Shown here: positions 35,091 to 45,547 of the stretch, one piece after another
Layout: every line of letters starts with the position of its first letter
How positions within the stretch are numbered: the first letter of the stretch is position 1
Assembly: GCF_021655555.1 (NCBI RefSeq)
Contig: NZ_AP023086.1
Location: 3,812,685-3,876,684 of the forward strand
Source: Marinagarivorans cellulosilyticus
GTDB lineage: Bacteria > Pseudomonadota > Gammaproteobacteria > Pseudomonadales > Cellvibrionaceae
Length of the DNA stretch: 64,000 nucleotides
Direction: 5' to 3'
Notes under the pieces: generated by a model
Database searches by the model: none
What the model saw: the letters and a program-made list of their open reading frames with translations, nothing else
Told to the model about the DNA's origin: nothing
Program-made: the position numbers and the translations under genes

Positions 35091-36047
35091 TTAAACCTCT
35101 GTATTCTTAGGGGGCTCGGTGCTATCAGCAGCACTGAGAATGGTATTGTCTTCATCTTCCGATAAAGCACTATTGTCGTCTGCATTGTCGTCTGCCGCAT
35201 TTTCAACGGCATCAGCATTGTCGCCTTCAACTGCAGGGTGAACAATGTCGCCCAGCAAGTCGATCTCCGGCTCGCTTTCGAGTGCCGGCGAGCCGTCTAG
35301 CGACGCATCAATTACAGGCTCTTGATTTACATCATCTTGCGCTTTGGCGATTTCAGCGCTTGTATCATCCGTATTAGATGGCTCAGATTCAACGCTTTCG
35401 CTTACACCACCATCAAGTTCAAGCTTTTCGCTTAAGCTATCAATGTCTTGCAGCTCACCTAAAGACGGCAGCTCATCCAAGCTTTTCAAACCAAAATAAT
35501 CGAGAAACTGGCGCGTTGTGGCATAAAGGGCCGGCCGACCGGGAACATCCCTATGACCAACAACCTTGACCCAATCGCGCTCGAGCAAAGTTTTTATAAT
35601 GTGGCTACTCACGGCTACGCCGCGAACATCCTCAATATCACCACGCGTCAGGGGTTGACGGTAGGCGACTAAGGCAATCGTCTCTAACAGAGCGCGCGAG
35701 TATTTTTGCGGCCGCTCATCCCATAACCGATTAACCCACGGCGCCAAGTCGTCACAAACCTCAAAGCGCCAACCACTCGCAACTTGCTTCAATACAAAGC
35801 CACGATCATGTTGACTGTCGCGAATAGACTCAAGTGTTGACGTTAGCAAGCTTTTACTGGGGCGCTTATCTTCATCAAAAAGTGTGAGTAATTTATCCAG
35901 CGACACCGCTTCACCACTCGCTAAAATGGCGCCTTCCAACACCCGCGACAAAAAGCGCTGATCGTATTGGAAGTCACCTTCTTGCGCTACCGGCAAGGCT
36001 TCAACACGTGATTCCTCGACTAATTCTGACGGTGTGGTCTCTGACAT
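35091..36047 (-). CDS. scpB: Segregation and condensation protein B, with long acidic tail
   Basis: Component of the SMC-ScpA-ScpB condensin complex that compacts chromosomes before segregation. The N-terminal 190 residues contain the two winged helices (GDIEDVRGVAVSSHIIKTLLERDWVKVVGHRD, PALYATT). Residues about 205-318 are a low-complexity acidic tail rich in Asp, Glu, Ala and Asn, with repeated DNAD/ADDN, making this protein longer than many ScpB. The tail is probably disordered. It sits 52 bp after scpA and 10 bp before rluB. Confidence 0.9.
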   Translation of the reverse strand: MSETTPSELVEESRVEALPVAQEGDFQYDQRFLSRVLEGAILASGEAVSLDKLLTLFDEDKRPSKSLLTSTLESIRDSQHDRGFVLKQVASGWRFEVCDDLAPWVNRLWDERPQKYSRALLETIALVAYRQPLTRGDIEDVRGVAVSSHIIKTLLERDWVKVVGHRDVPGRPALYATTRQFLDYFGLKSLDELPSLGELQDIDSLSEKLELDGGVSESVESEPSNTDDTSAEIAKAQDDVNQEPVIDASLDGSPALESEPEIDLLGDIVHPAVEGDNADAVENAADDNADDNSALSEDEDNTILSAADSTEPPKNTEV

Positions 36048-36099
36048 AATACTTACTCTTACAACTCTTTACTTTGTAGCAAACACGGCGCTGACTAAG

Positions 36100-36969
36100 T
36101 TATTCAGAACGCGCCTTAACATGAATAGAACCAAAAGCTTCCGTTTGCACCAGCTCTATTAATGACTCTTTAACCAATTCCAATATCGCCAAAAACGTAA
36201 CAACAACGCCCAAACGCCCCTCCTCACAATGGAAAAGCTGGATAAACGGCATAAACTGTTTACCCGACAACTGGTCCAGCACTTGCGTCATTCGTTCGCG
36301 TGTTGATAATTTTTCGCGCTCGACTTGGTGACTTTCAAACATGTCCGCACGGCGTAAAACCTCGCCCAAAGCAAAGAGGATCTCTTTCATGTCAACATCC
36401 GGGTCTGCGCGGGTTTGCGTACGATCCGGCGCCATGGCACGCGCGACATGAATATCGCGATGCATCCTAGGCATCTCATCAATATCTTCCGCTGCTTGCT
36501 TAAAGCGTTCGTATTCTTGTAGGCGACGAATTAACGTAGCTCTTGGGTCCTCTTCGTCTTCGCCATCTTCCGATGGTGGTCGGGGCAACAACATGCGCGA
36601 CTTAATCTCCGCCAGCATAGCGGCCATTACCAAATACTCGGCCGCCAACTCGAACTGCATCGCCTCCATCATTTCCACATAAGCAACATACTGCTTAGTT
36701 ATGGCCGATACATCAATCTCAAGAATGTCGATGTTTTGACGGCGAATAAGGTACAAGAGTAAGTCTAACGGGCCTTCAAAAGATTCCAGTATCACCTCTA
36801 AGGCGTCCGGCGGAATATACAGATCTTTAGGAAGCTCGGTGTAAGCTTGCCCATTAACCAATGCAAACGGCATTTCGGCTTGAGCAGGAGATTGGCTCTT
36901 AGGGTCTTGTTCAACAACGTCAGCAGCTTTAGCTGACTCTGCCGGGGCAGTTACTTCTGTACTGGTCAC
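36100..36969 (-). CDS. scpA: Segregation and condensation protein A
   Basis: Kleisin subunit that bridges the SMC head domains; 289 residues. The first 40 residues are a polar extension. The N-terminal helix bundle contains FEGPLDLLLYLIRRQNIDILEIDVS (about 64-90), the classic ScpA signature, and the C-terminal winged helix contains TFLAILELVKE near residue 250. GTG at 36969 has GGAG 5 bases upstream. It begins the scpA-scpB-rluB unit and may share a longer transcript with yqiA upstream. Confidence 0.92.
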   Translation of the reverse strand: MTSTEVTAPAESAKAADVVEQDPKSQSPAQAEMPFALVNGQAYTELPKDLYIPPDALEVILESFEGPLDLLLYLIRRQNIDILEIDVSAITKQYVAYVEMMEAMQFELAAEYLVMAAMLAEIKSRMLLPRPPSEDGEDEEDPRATLIRRLQEYERFKQAAEDIDEMPRMHRDIHVARAMAPDRTQTRADPDVDMKEILFALGEVLRRADMFESHQVEREKLSTRERMTQVLDQLSGKQFMPFIQLFHCEEGRLGVVVTFLAILELVKESLIELVQTEAFGSIHVKARSE

Positions 36970-37113
36970 ACATGCTCCTAGACTGCAGAGGCAAAATCCT
37001 AACGTAAACGCGCCGGGACGAAAAGCTGGCGATTATATCGCCCCAAGACCATTAATTACTACCGATTCCTGCCTGCCTGCTCACAAGCCCAGTAAAACAA
37101 GAGCCAAGCCTGA

Positions 37114-37689
37114 CTAGGTTTTCGAGAAAAAATCCATTATCGCGGGCAAATGCGCTTCGTAACCATCAAAACTATGGGACCCACCCTCTTCGAGCAGGAT
37201 GTTAGATGCTTGATATCGTTTCAGCGCCATCCGGTAATCCAGCGTTTCATCACCACTTTGCAGCATGACCCAATAAGCTTCCGGATTAGTATGCTGCACA
37301 AAATCGCACTCGGCTAAAACCGAGAGATCTTTCTCCCGCAGCGTATAAGTGTCTTCAGAGTAGTAGCTTTTTAGCGGCTGCCCAACAAAATGCTGAAAAC
37401 GCGTATGCGGTGCAACAGCTGGATTCACCAAAACCGCCTTACCGCCAAACTGCTCAACACACCATGCAGCCCAAAAGCCACCCAAAGAGCTGCCAATAAC
37501 ATATGGAGGTTCGTCGATGCTTTGGTAAAACTCCGTCAAAGCTTGACTCGCCGCCTGCGGATAAGACGATAGCTGCGGACAATAGTATTGCCAGCTAGGA
37601 TAATGCGACGCCACCCATTGCTTAGTCACGCGCGCTTTAGTCGATTCTGGCGAGCTTAAAAAGCCATGTAAATACAAGATGGACGGCAT
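37114..37689 (-). CDS. yqiA: YqiA-type esterase
   Basis: Small alpha/beta-hydrolase of 191 residues. It opens with LYLHGFLSSPESTKA, has the nucleophile serine in GSSLGGFWA (about 68-72) and a late SHSFDGYE with the catalytic His. E. coli YqiA is a promiscuous short-chain esterase; the native substrate is unknown. It follows cpdA by 42 bp in the conserved order nudF-yqiB-cpdA-yqiA. Confidence 0.87.
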   Translation of the reverse strand: MPSILYLHGFLSSPESTKARVTKQWVASHYPSWQYYCPQLSSYPQAASQALTEFYQSIDEPPYVIGSSLGGFWAAWCVEQFGGKAVLVNPAVAPHTRFQHFVGQPLKSYYSEDTYTLREKDLSVLAECDFVQHTNPEAYWVMLQSGDETLDYRMALKRYQASNILLEEGGSHSFDGYEAHLPAIMDFFSKT

Positions 37690-37731
37690 AGAAAGCTCGA
37701 TATCAAGAAGAGAAGAGTACGGCTAAGAAGC

Positions 37732-38565
37732 CTAGTAACCACCTGAGCTGAGATCCACAACGTAGCAGAAGCCCTCAACCCTATTCACATAAGTGTTAAT
37801 TCTGCCATTATCGTGCAACTCAAAAACACGGTAACCGGGCATGCTAGTATCTACCGCAAAATCGTCATTTCTAGGCTTAAACTGAACACACGTCGAAGGC
37901 GTGGCAAATAGCTCTAGCTCACCTCTGCGCATATAAAAGTCTTGGTGGACATGCCCCCAAACAACGCCTTTCACATTCGGGTGTTGATCGATAATGTTAA
38001 AAAAACGATCGGAGTTAGCGACCTTATACTGGTCGATCCAAGCAGAGCCAACCGGTACCGGCTGATGGTGCATCATGATTAAAGTAGGAGAATCGCCGCG
38101 TATAGATAGCAGCTTTTCCAACCGGTGAATCTCTGATTCGGGCAGCTCCCCGCGCTCCTCAAAAGGCACGCGAGAACTGAGCAATATAATGCGCCAATCA
38201 CCAATACCCACAATCTGGCTTAGCGGCTGCGGAACACCCTTGACGCGCATACCCTCAGGGTCATCATGATTACCATCAAGCCACGCAAGCGGCATTCCAG
38301 GCAGATATTCACGTACAATATTGACAAAACGCTGATAAGACGGTCTTTTGCCATCATTAGAAATATCGCCAGTAGCAACAATCAAATCAAATGGTTGGCT
38401 AGCGTCCTGCTTTTCATTGACGGCAGTTAGCACATCACGAAGGCTCTGCTCGGTATTAATACCCAGCAGCGTTTCGTCGCTATCACTACCTAAGTGGCTA
38501 TCGGTTATTTGTAGCACCCGCAATGGGCGTTCAGGAAGTCGGGCCACATTTGCACCAAAGTCCAT
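37732..38565 (-). CDS. cpdA: 3',5'-cyclic-AMP phosphodiesterase
   Basis: Metallophosphoesterase predicted to hydrolyse cAMP to AMP, with about 277 residues. Metal-binding motifs run in order: DSHLG (Asp/His), GDISNDG, GNHDD, MMHHQP and GHVHQDF. ATG at 38565 was chosen because AGGTG lies about 9 bases upstream; a GTG four codons earlier overlaps that site. Position between yqiA and a DUF1249 gene matches E. coli. Confidence 0.9.
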   Translation of the reverse strand: MDFGANVARLPERPLRVLQITDSHLGSDSDETLLGINTEQSLRDVLTAVNEKQDASQPFDLIVATGDISNDGKRPSYQRFVNIVREYLPGMPLAWLDGNHDDPEGMRVKGVPQPLSQIVGIGDWRIILLSSRVPFEERGELPESEIHRLEKLLSIRGDSPTLIMMHHQPVPVGSAWIDQYKVANSDRFFNIIDQHPNVKGVVWGHVHQDFYMRRGELELFATPSTCVQFKPRNDDFAVDTSMPGYRVFELHDNGRINTYVNRVEGFCYVVDLSSGGY

Positions 38566-38648
38566 GACTTGATTCACCTAATATAACTTTATTACAACAG
38601 CTCTAGTTTGCCCGAGTACTTGCAGTAAATCGATGCTACCCATCAGAA

Positions 38649-39116
38649 TTATGGGAGAGGATTCACAAATCCTTCAGGGGAAATACCGAGTTTGCGACAA
38701 TGTACTAACCACTCGCCCAAAAAGCGATTTAATGCGAGCTTTTCATCGCGTTGGTACATTTTTCGATTGGGGTAACTATACACAGGATGCCAGTGTCGAT
38801 GGTTATCCCACGCGACAACTTCAGCCATTTCAACGTCATGATATAAGCGAATCAGCATCCTGGGACGGGTAACATAGTCTGACTGAGCAGACGACTGGGT
38901 AATTTCCAGGGTCGTGGTATAGGGGGCTAAATCTACCCGAGACACTAAAACCGAGACACTGCGCTCGGAAGGCAACTCAAACGACCAGCGCTCCGCTGAC
39001 TGGCGACAATCCGGTATTAAACTCATGCACAAATGGTAGTTTAATTCACACTGGCTGTGATGACGCTTTAGGTTAACAATGTAATCACACAGCTCAGATC
39101 GATTAAAGGCGACCAC
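38649..39116 (-). CDS. yqiB: DUF1249 protein (YqiB)
   Basis: A 155-residue cytoplasmic protein of unknown function, close to the length of E. coli YqiB (140). The family stretches RLYHDVEMAEVVAW, YPNRKMYQRDEKLALNRFLGEWL and a GxxP end are present. Start is GTG with GAGGGG 9 bases upstream. It always sits beside nudF and cpdA, so a link to nucleotide metabolism is possible but untested here. Confidence 0.88.
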   Translation of the reverse strand: MVAFNRSELCDYIVNLKRHHSQCELNYHLCMSLIPDCRQSAERWSFELPSERSVSVLVSRVDLAPYTTTLEITQSSAQSDYVTRPRMLIRLYHDVEMAEVVAWDNHRHWHPVYSYPNRKMYQRDEKLALNRFLGEWLVHCRKLGISPEGFVNPLP

Positions 39117-39195
39117 TATGTAACCCCTCGATCAAGCCATACTGGCGCTGTGCTTTGTTTTGCTCCATCCCCATAAGCGTAATCCGCAGATTTGT

Positions 39196-39852
39196 TTAGC
39201 AATTAGGCGCAACTCCCGAGCGCAACTGCTGACGATTCATGGCAAGCCACTGCAATGCAAGCAAAGTAGCCGCGTTGTTCATCCTACTGTTTAGCATAGC
39301 ATCCAAGACCTCCTGCGCGTCAAAGACACTCAGCAGAATGTCTTCGTTTTCGCTCTCAAGCCCATGAACACCGCCCGAATGGCTTAAATCACACTCTGCA
39401 CAATACAAATGAATTTTCTCATTGCAGGCACCAGGGGTAGAATAATACGCCGTGATCTTATGCAATTTATGCGGCACCACATCAGCTTCTTCTTTGATCT
39501 CTCTAACAATTAAGTCATCGGGGCTTTCGCCAGGCTCGATCATCCCAGCCACAACCTCCAAGCACCACGGGCCATACTCTGAATCAACAGCTCCTGCCCG
39601 AAATTGCTCAATAAGCGCAATAAGGTCGTTTTTCGGGTCATATAAAACGGCAGCGGCAGCTTCGGTTTTAGTAAACACTTCCCGCTCTATCTCCCCGCTC
39701 CAGCCACCTTTAAAAAGGCGGTGACGAAAGCGGTGGACAGAAAGCTCAAAAAAGCCGCGAAAAGACACTTTACTGCTCAATAGTTTTACATCGGCACGCC
39801 CAAACTGTGCCGATGTAAAACTTGTGCCGTTAACTCCCGAGGGCTTTGCCAT
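39196..39852 (-). CDS. nudF: ADP-ribose pyrophosphatase (Nudix)
   Basis: Hydrolyses ADP-ribose to AMP and ribose-5-phosphate; 218 residues. The Nudix box GMIEPGESPDDLIVREIKEE starts near residue 103 and has the RE and EE metal ligands; the glycine after EE is replaced by Asp (EEADV), a mild deviation. The AAAVLYDP and LIEQFRAGA strands are typical of ADPRase types. It starts 2 bp after the thiC stop with AAGG 7 bases upstream, so it is translated with thiC, a link not seen in E. coli. Confidence 0.9.
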   Translation of the reverse strand: MAKPSGVNGTSFTSAQFGRADVKLLSSKVSFRGFFELSVHRFRHRLFKGGWSGEIEREVFTKTEAAAAVLYDPKNDLIALIEQFRAGAVDSEYGPWCLEVVAGMIEPGESPDDLIVREIKEEADVVPHKLHKITAYYSTPGACNEKIHLYCAECDLSHSGGVHGLESENEDILLSVFDAQEVLDAMLNSRMNNAATLLALQWLAMNRQQLRSGVAPNC

Positions 39853-39854
39853 GG

Positions 39855-41765
<1,911 letters not shown>

Positions 41766-41829
41766 AAGTCACCTGTATTGTTTACGACAATTTGTTTCGC
41801 CATGGCCACAATAAAACCGCACAACACAC

Positions 41830-42669
41830 TCACCAAAAGCTGGCAAAGTGATGCAGCGGCCCATTGTTTGGCACAAGCGCCAAGCGCTCGGCATTCATTA
41901 AGGTATTCTGTAAATAATTCTTTGCTGCAGCTACGGCTTGTCGCAGCGTTAAACCTTGCGCCAAGCCCGCGGCTATCGCACTAGCCAGCGTACAGCCGGT
42001 GCCGTGCCCATGCGGGGTTTGAAGGCGCGCTGCCGAAAAGGCCTGCACACAACACTCTCCCGAATCGTCATCTCTATATGCAAGATAATCGGTGCACAAG
42101 CGCTGATCTAAACTATGCCCACCCTTAAGTAAGGCGGCACTACAGCCAAGCATCTGCAGCTCTTTTGCTTGCTGCTCATAACTCAAGTGGCTATTCGCTA
42201 ATGGCGCACCCAACAGTAGTGATGCCTCCTGCAAATTGGGGGTAATTAACGTTGCCAATGGCACTAAATGCTCTCGGTAAAAAGCCACCACGCTATCAAT
42301 GCCGGCGCTATCGGCGCACAAATTAGCCCCCGCCGAAGCTTTTAACACCGGGTCTATAACGGCCGGCAAATTCGAACGCTGCAAAAAATCAGCAACAGCC
42401 TCGGCTGTAGCCAAATTCCCCAGCATCCCTAGTTTTACAACCGCAACTGGAAAAGCCGAAATTGCAGCCTCGATTTGGTCCATAACCAAGCTTGCCGGCA
42501 TCGGATAAATACCACGCACGCTGCCAGGTGATTGCGCCGTCACTGCCGTCACAACCGAACAAGCAAACACCCCCATCGCACCGCACGTTTTAATATCGGC
42601 CTGTATACCAGCACCGGCGCTGGAATCACTACCAGCAATCGTCAAAACGACAGGACAATGTTTGCTCAC
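41830..42669 (-). CDS. thiD: Hydroxymethylpyrimidine kinase / phosphomethylpyrimidine kinase
   Basis: Ribokinase-fold enzyme that phosphorylates HMP and HMP-P to HMP-PP; about 279 residues. The opening VVLTIAGSDSSAGAGIQADIKT binds substrate and the C-terminal TPHGHGTGCTLASA carries the anion hole and catalytic Cys. GTG at 42669 has GGAG 6 bases upstream; the frame continues 17 codons further but into the leader. A TPP riboswitch lies about 80 nt upstream, so TPP should lower expression. It leads the thiD-thiC unit. Confidence 0.93.
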   Translation of the reverse strand: MSKHCPVVLTIAGSDSSAGAGIQADIKTCGAMGVFACSVVTAVTAQSPGSVRGIYPMPASLVMDQIEAAISAFPVAVVKLGMLGNLATAEAVADFLQRSNLPAVIDPVLKASAGANLCADSAGIDSVVAFYREHLVPLATLITPNLQEASLLLGAPLANSHLSYEQQAKELQMLGCSAALLKGGHSLDQRLCTDYLAYRDDDSGECCVQAFSAARLQTPHGHGTGCTLASAIAAGLAQGLTLRQAVAAAKNYLQNTLMNAERLALVPNNGPLHHFASFW

Positions 42670-42750
42670 ACAAACTCCAAGAGGGCTGAATTTAGAAATA
42701 CGACGCAGGGTTAGGCACAATCAAGGCGCACATACAGTGCGATTAGAAGT

Positions 42751-42836
42751 GATCTCGTTCCCTACGCCGGTACTAACCGGGTCAGGTCGACGGGTTTACT
42801 CTCAGCGCTAAATTTAACAGCGCACCCCGACAAGAC
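42751..42836 (-). promoter_or_regulatory. TPP riboswitch (THI element) of thiD-thiC
   Basis: The minus strand reads GGGGTGCGC, then GCTGAGAGTAAACCCG, then ACCTGACCCGGTTAGTACC and GGCGTAGGGAACGAG, the invariant order of a TPP aptamer. P1 arms TCTTGT and ACGAGA close it. No terminator follows; the Shine-Dalgarno is about 80 nt away, so control of translation initiation is more likely. Confidence 0.93.
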
Positions 42837-42875
42837 AATGGCGACACTTTACTGAGTTAACGCCACAAGGTAAAG

Positions 42876-43235
42876 CTAGAGATGACTTTTACGGTCAGAG
42901 ACAACGGCTTTTGATGAGGGGAATAGATTGTTAACAATAATAAAAATAACACCAAAAACCTCCAGAATTGTACTGGTGGTATAAAAACGCAGCGTTAATT
43001 CATCAAAGCTAAGCCACCCCAACCCATGGCCGACGAATACCATATTCATCACCACCAGCTGGCCAATAAGAATGCCAACAAACCAATAGGCGTAGGTCTT
43101 TTTAAGTTTTCGATCGGATTCTTGGTCTAGCTCATCCTGGCTAAGCGCCGAGCTATCAACTAAGTCCGACGGGCTTTGGCTATTGTAGAGGGCATCCGCC
43201 GTCTGCTTTACAAGCACTTTAGTTGTGTCATTCAT
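42876..43235 (-). CDS. Two-TM membrane protein paired with an ImmA/IrrE protease
   Basis: A 119-residue protein with no recognised family. A charged N-terminal half (about 1-48, Asp/Glu/Lys-rich) precedes two hydrophobic segments (about 50-72 and 87-105) with a short polar end. Its start overlaps the stop of the upstream ImmA-like gene by 4 bp, so expression is coupled. It may be a membrane partner or substrate of that protease. It ends about 120 bp from the riboswitch. Function unknown. Confidence 0.7.
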   Translation of the reverse strand: MNDTTKVLVKQTADALYNSQSPSDLVDSSALSQDELDQESDRKLKKTYAYWFVGILIGQLVVMNMVFVGHGLGWLSFDELTLRFYTTSTILEVFGVIFIIVNNLFPSSKAVVSDRKSHL

Positions 43236-43750
43236 TTTAAAGTGATTTGCAAATCATCTAGGCGATAGCGTATGGCAGAAAGCGAAACACCAAAAAATTC
43301 TGCCAGCGAATAAATACTGGCATTTTTCTTTTCGGCCATTTCTTTAACTTTGGCAATAGGCATTAAAAACGCAGCTGCAAAGCGGTTGGCACTAACCTCT
43401 TCTGGGTCTGTACCTTGGCGAGACATATCATTGCGGTAGTCGACATAATCAATAGCTTGATCGTCAAAATGGCCGCGTTCTAGACGATAAACATAGTGAC
43501 CCAGCTCATGACTACACGTAAAGCGCTTACGGCTGGGAGAATCGTCGCCGTGTAACATAATAATAGGGTCTTGACCGACTTTTTTGAGCAGTGCGCCAGC
43601 AACATCATCGGGTAGCTCGGCATCCACTATGCGAATCCCCATCGCGCGGCCGACCGATATAGGGTCGACAGGAAAGCTTCTGCCGCGCCAATAGGTCTCA
43701 CGCACTTTAGTCGCTAATACATCAGCATCGTCATTGGTGAGCATTGCCAT
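43232..43750 (-). CDS. ImmA/IrrE-family metallopeptidase
   Basis: Zinc peptidase of the COG2856 type, about 172 residues. CSHELGHY gives the HExxH zinc motif (near residue 88) and EEVSANRFAAAFLMP the third-ligand region. Homologs cleave transcriptional repressors (ImmA, IrrE) or act in toxin-antitoxin-like pairs. The C-terminal ~25 residues (LAEFFGVSLSAIRYRLDDL) look like an HTH, so DNA contact is possible. ATG at 43750 follows GAGG by 8 bases; the frame can start 8 codons earlier at 43774 with poor spacing. No XRE regulator is adjacent, unlike usual. It overlaps the two-TM gene by 4 bp. Confidence 0.83.
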   Translation of the reverse strand: MAMLTNDDADVLATKVRETYWRGRSFPVDPISVGRAMGIRIVDAELPDDVAGALLKKVGQDPIIMLHGDDSPSRKRFTCSHELGHYVYRLERGHFDDQAIDYVDYRNDMSRQGTDPEEVSANRFAAAFLMPIAKVKEMAEKKNASIYSLAEFFGVSLSAIRYRLDDLQITLK

Positions 43751-43817
43751 CGTTAAAACCTCTTGAATCGACATTTAAAACGCTTATCGCCTAAAGGCAC
43801 AGCGCTAAGGACAAATA

Positions 43818-43843
43818 TAGCACTGTGCGAACACACAGTGCTA
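43818..43843 (-). terminator. Terminator after gltX
   Basis: Perfect 10-bp stem TAGCACTGTG/CACAGTGCTA with loop CGAACA, 12 bp past the gltX stop, followed on the minus strand by a TATTTG stretch. Confidence 0.6.
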
Positions 43844-43855
43844 GTAGACCATTCG

Positions 43856-45355
43856 CTAGTGTGTACTAAGCAGTGTACGGTACTCTTTATCGAAACGCTT
43901 GGCCACTTTCTTACCCACACCACCTAAAACATCAATACTGTGTCGCAATCGCGCTCGAGTCATATCGGAGCCAAGCAAACCCATAGCGTCAGTTACCGAG
44001 AACGATGCCGTAGTTCCACTAACAGCAACAAAAATGGGCGCAACGAAGTCCTTCATCTTGATACCCATGCCATCGGCCAATGTTTTTAATATTGGGAAAA
44101 TAGCCTCCTTATCCCAAACACCTAAGGTTTCTAGCTGCCACAAGCTAAATTGCAGAACCTTAAGTTGCGTTTCTTGATCAAGCTTAAGCGCCTCGAAGTT
44201 AGCCTGGGTTAACGGTAAATTGCCGGCCAGCATAAAACCGACAAGCGGCATGAAGTCGCTCAAAGTATTCATTCGCTGCTGCACGTGCGGCAATACCGCC
44301 TCTAGGTTTTCTCGATTTAATGCCCACCCTTGCAGCCTATCGGCTAACGCTTTTGCGTCGAAATCTTCGCGAATCCACAAGCCGTTCAACCAATTAAGCT
44401 TCTCTAAGTCAAAAATGGGGCCACCGAGAGATACTCGCTGGATATCAAAGTTTTCTTGCATCACTTGAAGGCTGAATTTTTCACTTTCATCCGGCATAGA
44501 CCAGCCCATGCGCCCTAAATAATTCAATAGCGCCTCAGGCAAATATCCCATGCGCTTGTAATAAAGGATACTGGTAGGGTTTTTTCGCTTGCTTAGTTTG
44601 GATTTATCGGGGTTGCGCAAAAGAGGTAAATGACAAAACGTAGGCGTGTCCCAACCTAAGTATTGATATAACAAAATGTGCTTAGGGGCAGAATTGATCC
44701 ACTCCTCTCCGCGAATAACGTGAGTAATGCCCATTAGATGGTCATCAACAACATTCGCAAGGTGGTACGTCGGCATACCATCGGATTTCAGCAATATTTG
44801 GGCATCAACCTGAGACCAATCCAAAGTAACTTCACCGCGCAACATATCTGTTACCGGGCAAGGGCCTGCCTCCTCCGGCACCATCATCCTTACCACATAA
44901 GGCTGCCCTTGTGATTCGCGAAGAGCGACCTCCTCTGCTGGCAAGATTAAGTCGCTAGGCTTAATTGCCGTATGCACCCCTGCCTCTTGTCGTGCAGTGC
45001 GAAGCGCATCAAGCTCTTCACTGGTTCGGTAACACTTAAACGCATGACCTTTTTCGAGCAGCTCGTCCACATAGCGGGCGTATAGTTCAGCTCGCTCGCT
45101 TTGCCTATATGGGCCAAAGTCACCGCCATTATCTGGGCCTTCGTCCCAATCCAGCCCTAACCAACGCAAGGAATCTAAAATCGCTTGCTCAGACTCAGCA
45201 GTCGAACGTGCCTGATCCGTGTCTTCTATACGCAGCAAAAACTGACCGCCGTGCTGACGAGCAAAACAATAGTTAAACAAAGCAATATAGGCAGTGCCAA
45301 CATGGGGGTCACCGGTTGGTGAAGGGGCAATTCGAGTGCGTACAGTCATAGTCAT
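43856..45355 (-). CDS. gltX: Glutamate--tRNA ligase
   Basis: Class I aminoacyl-tRNA synthetase that charges tRNA-Glu; 499 residues. The HIGH-like motif is HVG in SPTGDPHVGTAY (18-20) and the KMSKS-like motif is KLSKRKNP (about 258). The CYRTSEELDALR stretch and the C-terminal anticodon-binding helices are present. ATG at 45355 could also be the ATG two codons later (GGA 6 bases upstream). It is divergent from a short ORF and a nitroreductase gene, and is followed by a terminator hairpin. Confidence 0.95.
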   Translation of the reverse strand: MTMTVRTRIAPSPTGDPHVGTAYIALFNYCFARQHGGQFLLRIEDTDQARSTAESEQAILDSLRWLGLDWDEGPDNGGDFGPYRQSERAELYARYVDELLEKGHAFKCYRTSEELDALRTARQEAGVHTAIKPSDLILPAEEVALRESQGQPYVVRMMVPEEAGPCPVTDMLRGEVTLDWSQVDAQILLKSDGMPTYHLANVVDDHLMGITHVIRGEEWINSAPKHILLYQYLGWDTPTFCHLPLLRNPDKSKLSKRKNPTSILYYKRMGYLPEALLNYLGRMGWSMPDESEKFSLQVMQENFDIQRVSLGGPIFDLEKLNWLNGLWIREDFDAKALADRLQGWALNRENLEAVLPHVQQRMNTLSDFMPLVGFMLAGNLPLTQANFEALKLDQETQLKVLQFSLWQLETLGVWDKEAIFPILKTLADGMGIKMKDFVAPIFVAVSGTTASFSVTDAMGLLGSDMTRARLRHSIDVLGGVGKKVAKRFDKEYRTLLSTH

Positions 45356-45385
45356 TCCAGCTAGTAATATCAGGAGGTACTTAAA

Positions 45386-45526
45386 ATGGCGGCAATTATA
45401 ACGGATATCCTTTGTAAATCAGTACTAGCCGTTGAATCCCAGCCTGATTACACTGCAAACCTATTTAGCTACAGCATAGGCACCGCCATGTTTGGCGAGC
45501 CAGTAGCGATGCGTTTACCTCTGTAG
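45386..45526 (+). CDS. Candidate 46-residue small protein
   Basis: ATG at 45386 is preceded by a perfect AGGAGGT with a 7-base gap, and the frame runs 46 codons to TAG at 45524. The product has no strong hydrophobic segment: MAAIITDILCKSVLAVESQ at the N-terminus, then a neutral tail. I recognise no family. It ends 21 bp before the nitroreductase gene, so it could be a leader peptide or a small protein in the same transcript. The Shine-Dalgarno is the only evidence; conservation would decide. Confidence 0.35.
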   Translation: MAAIITDILCKSVLAVESQPDYTANLFSYSIGTAMFGEPVAMRLPL

Positions 45527-45547
45527 AATTACCAAAGAGCCAATTTT

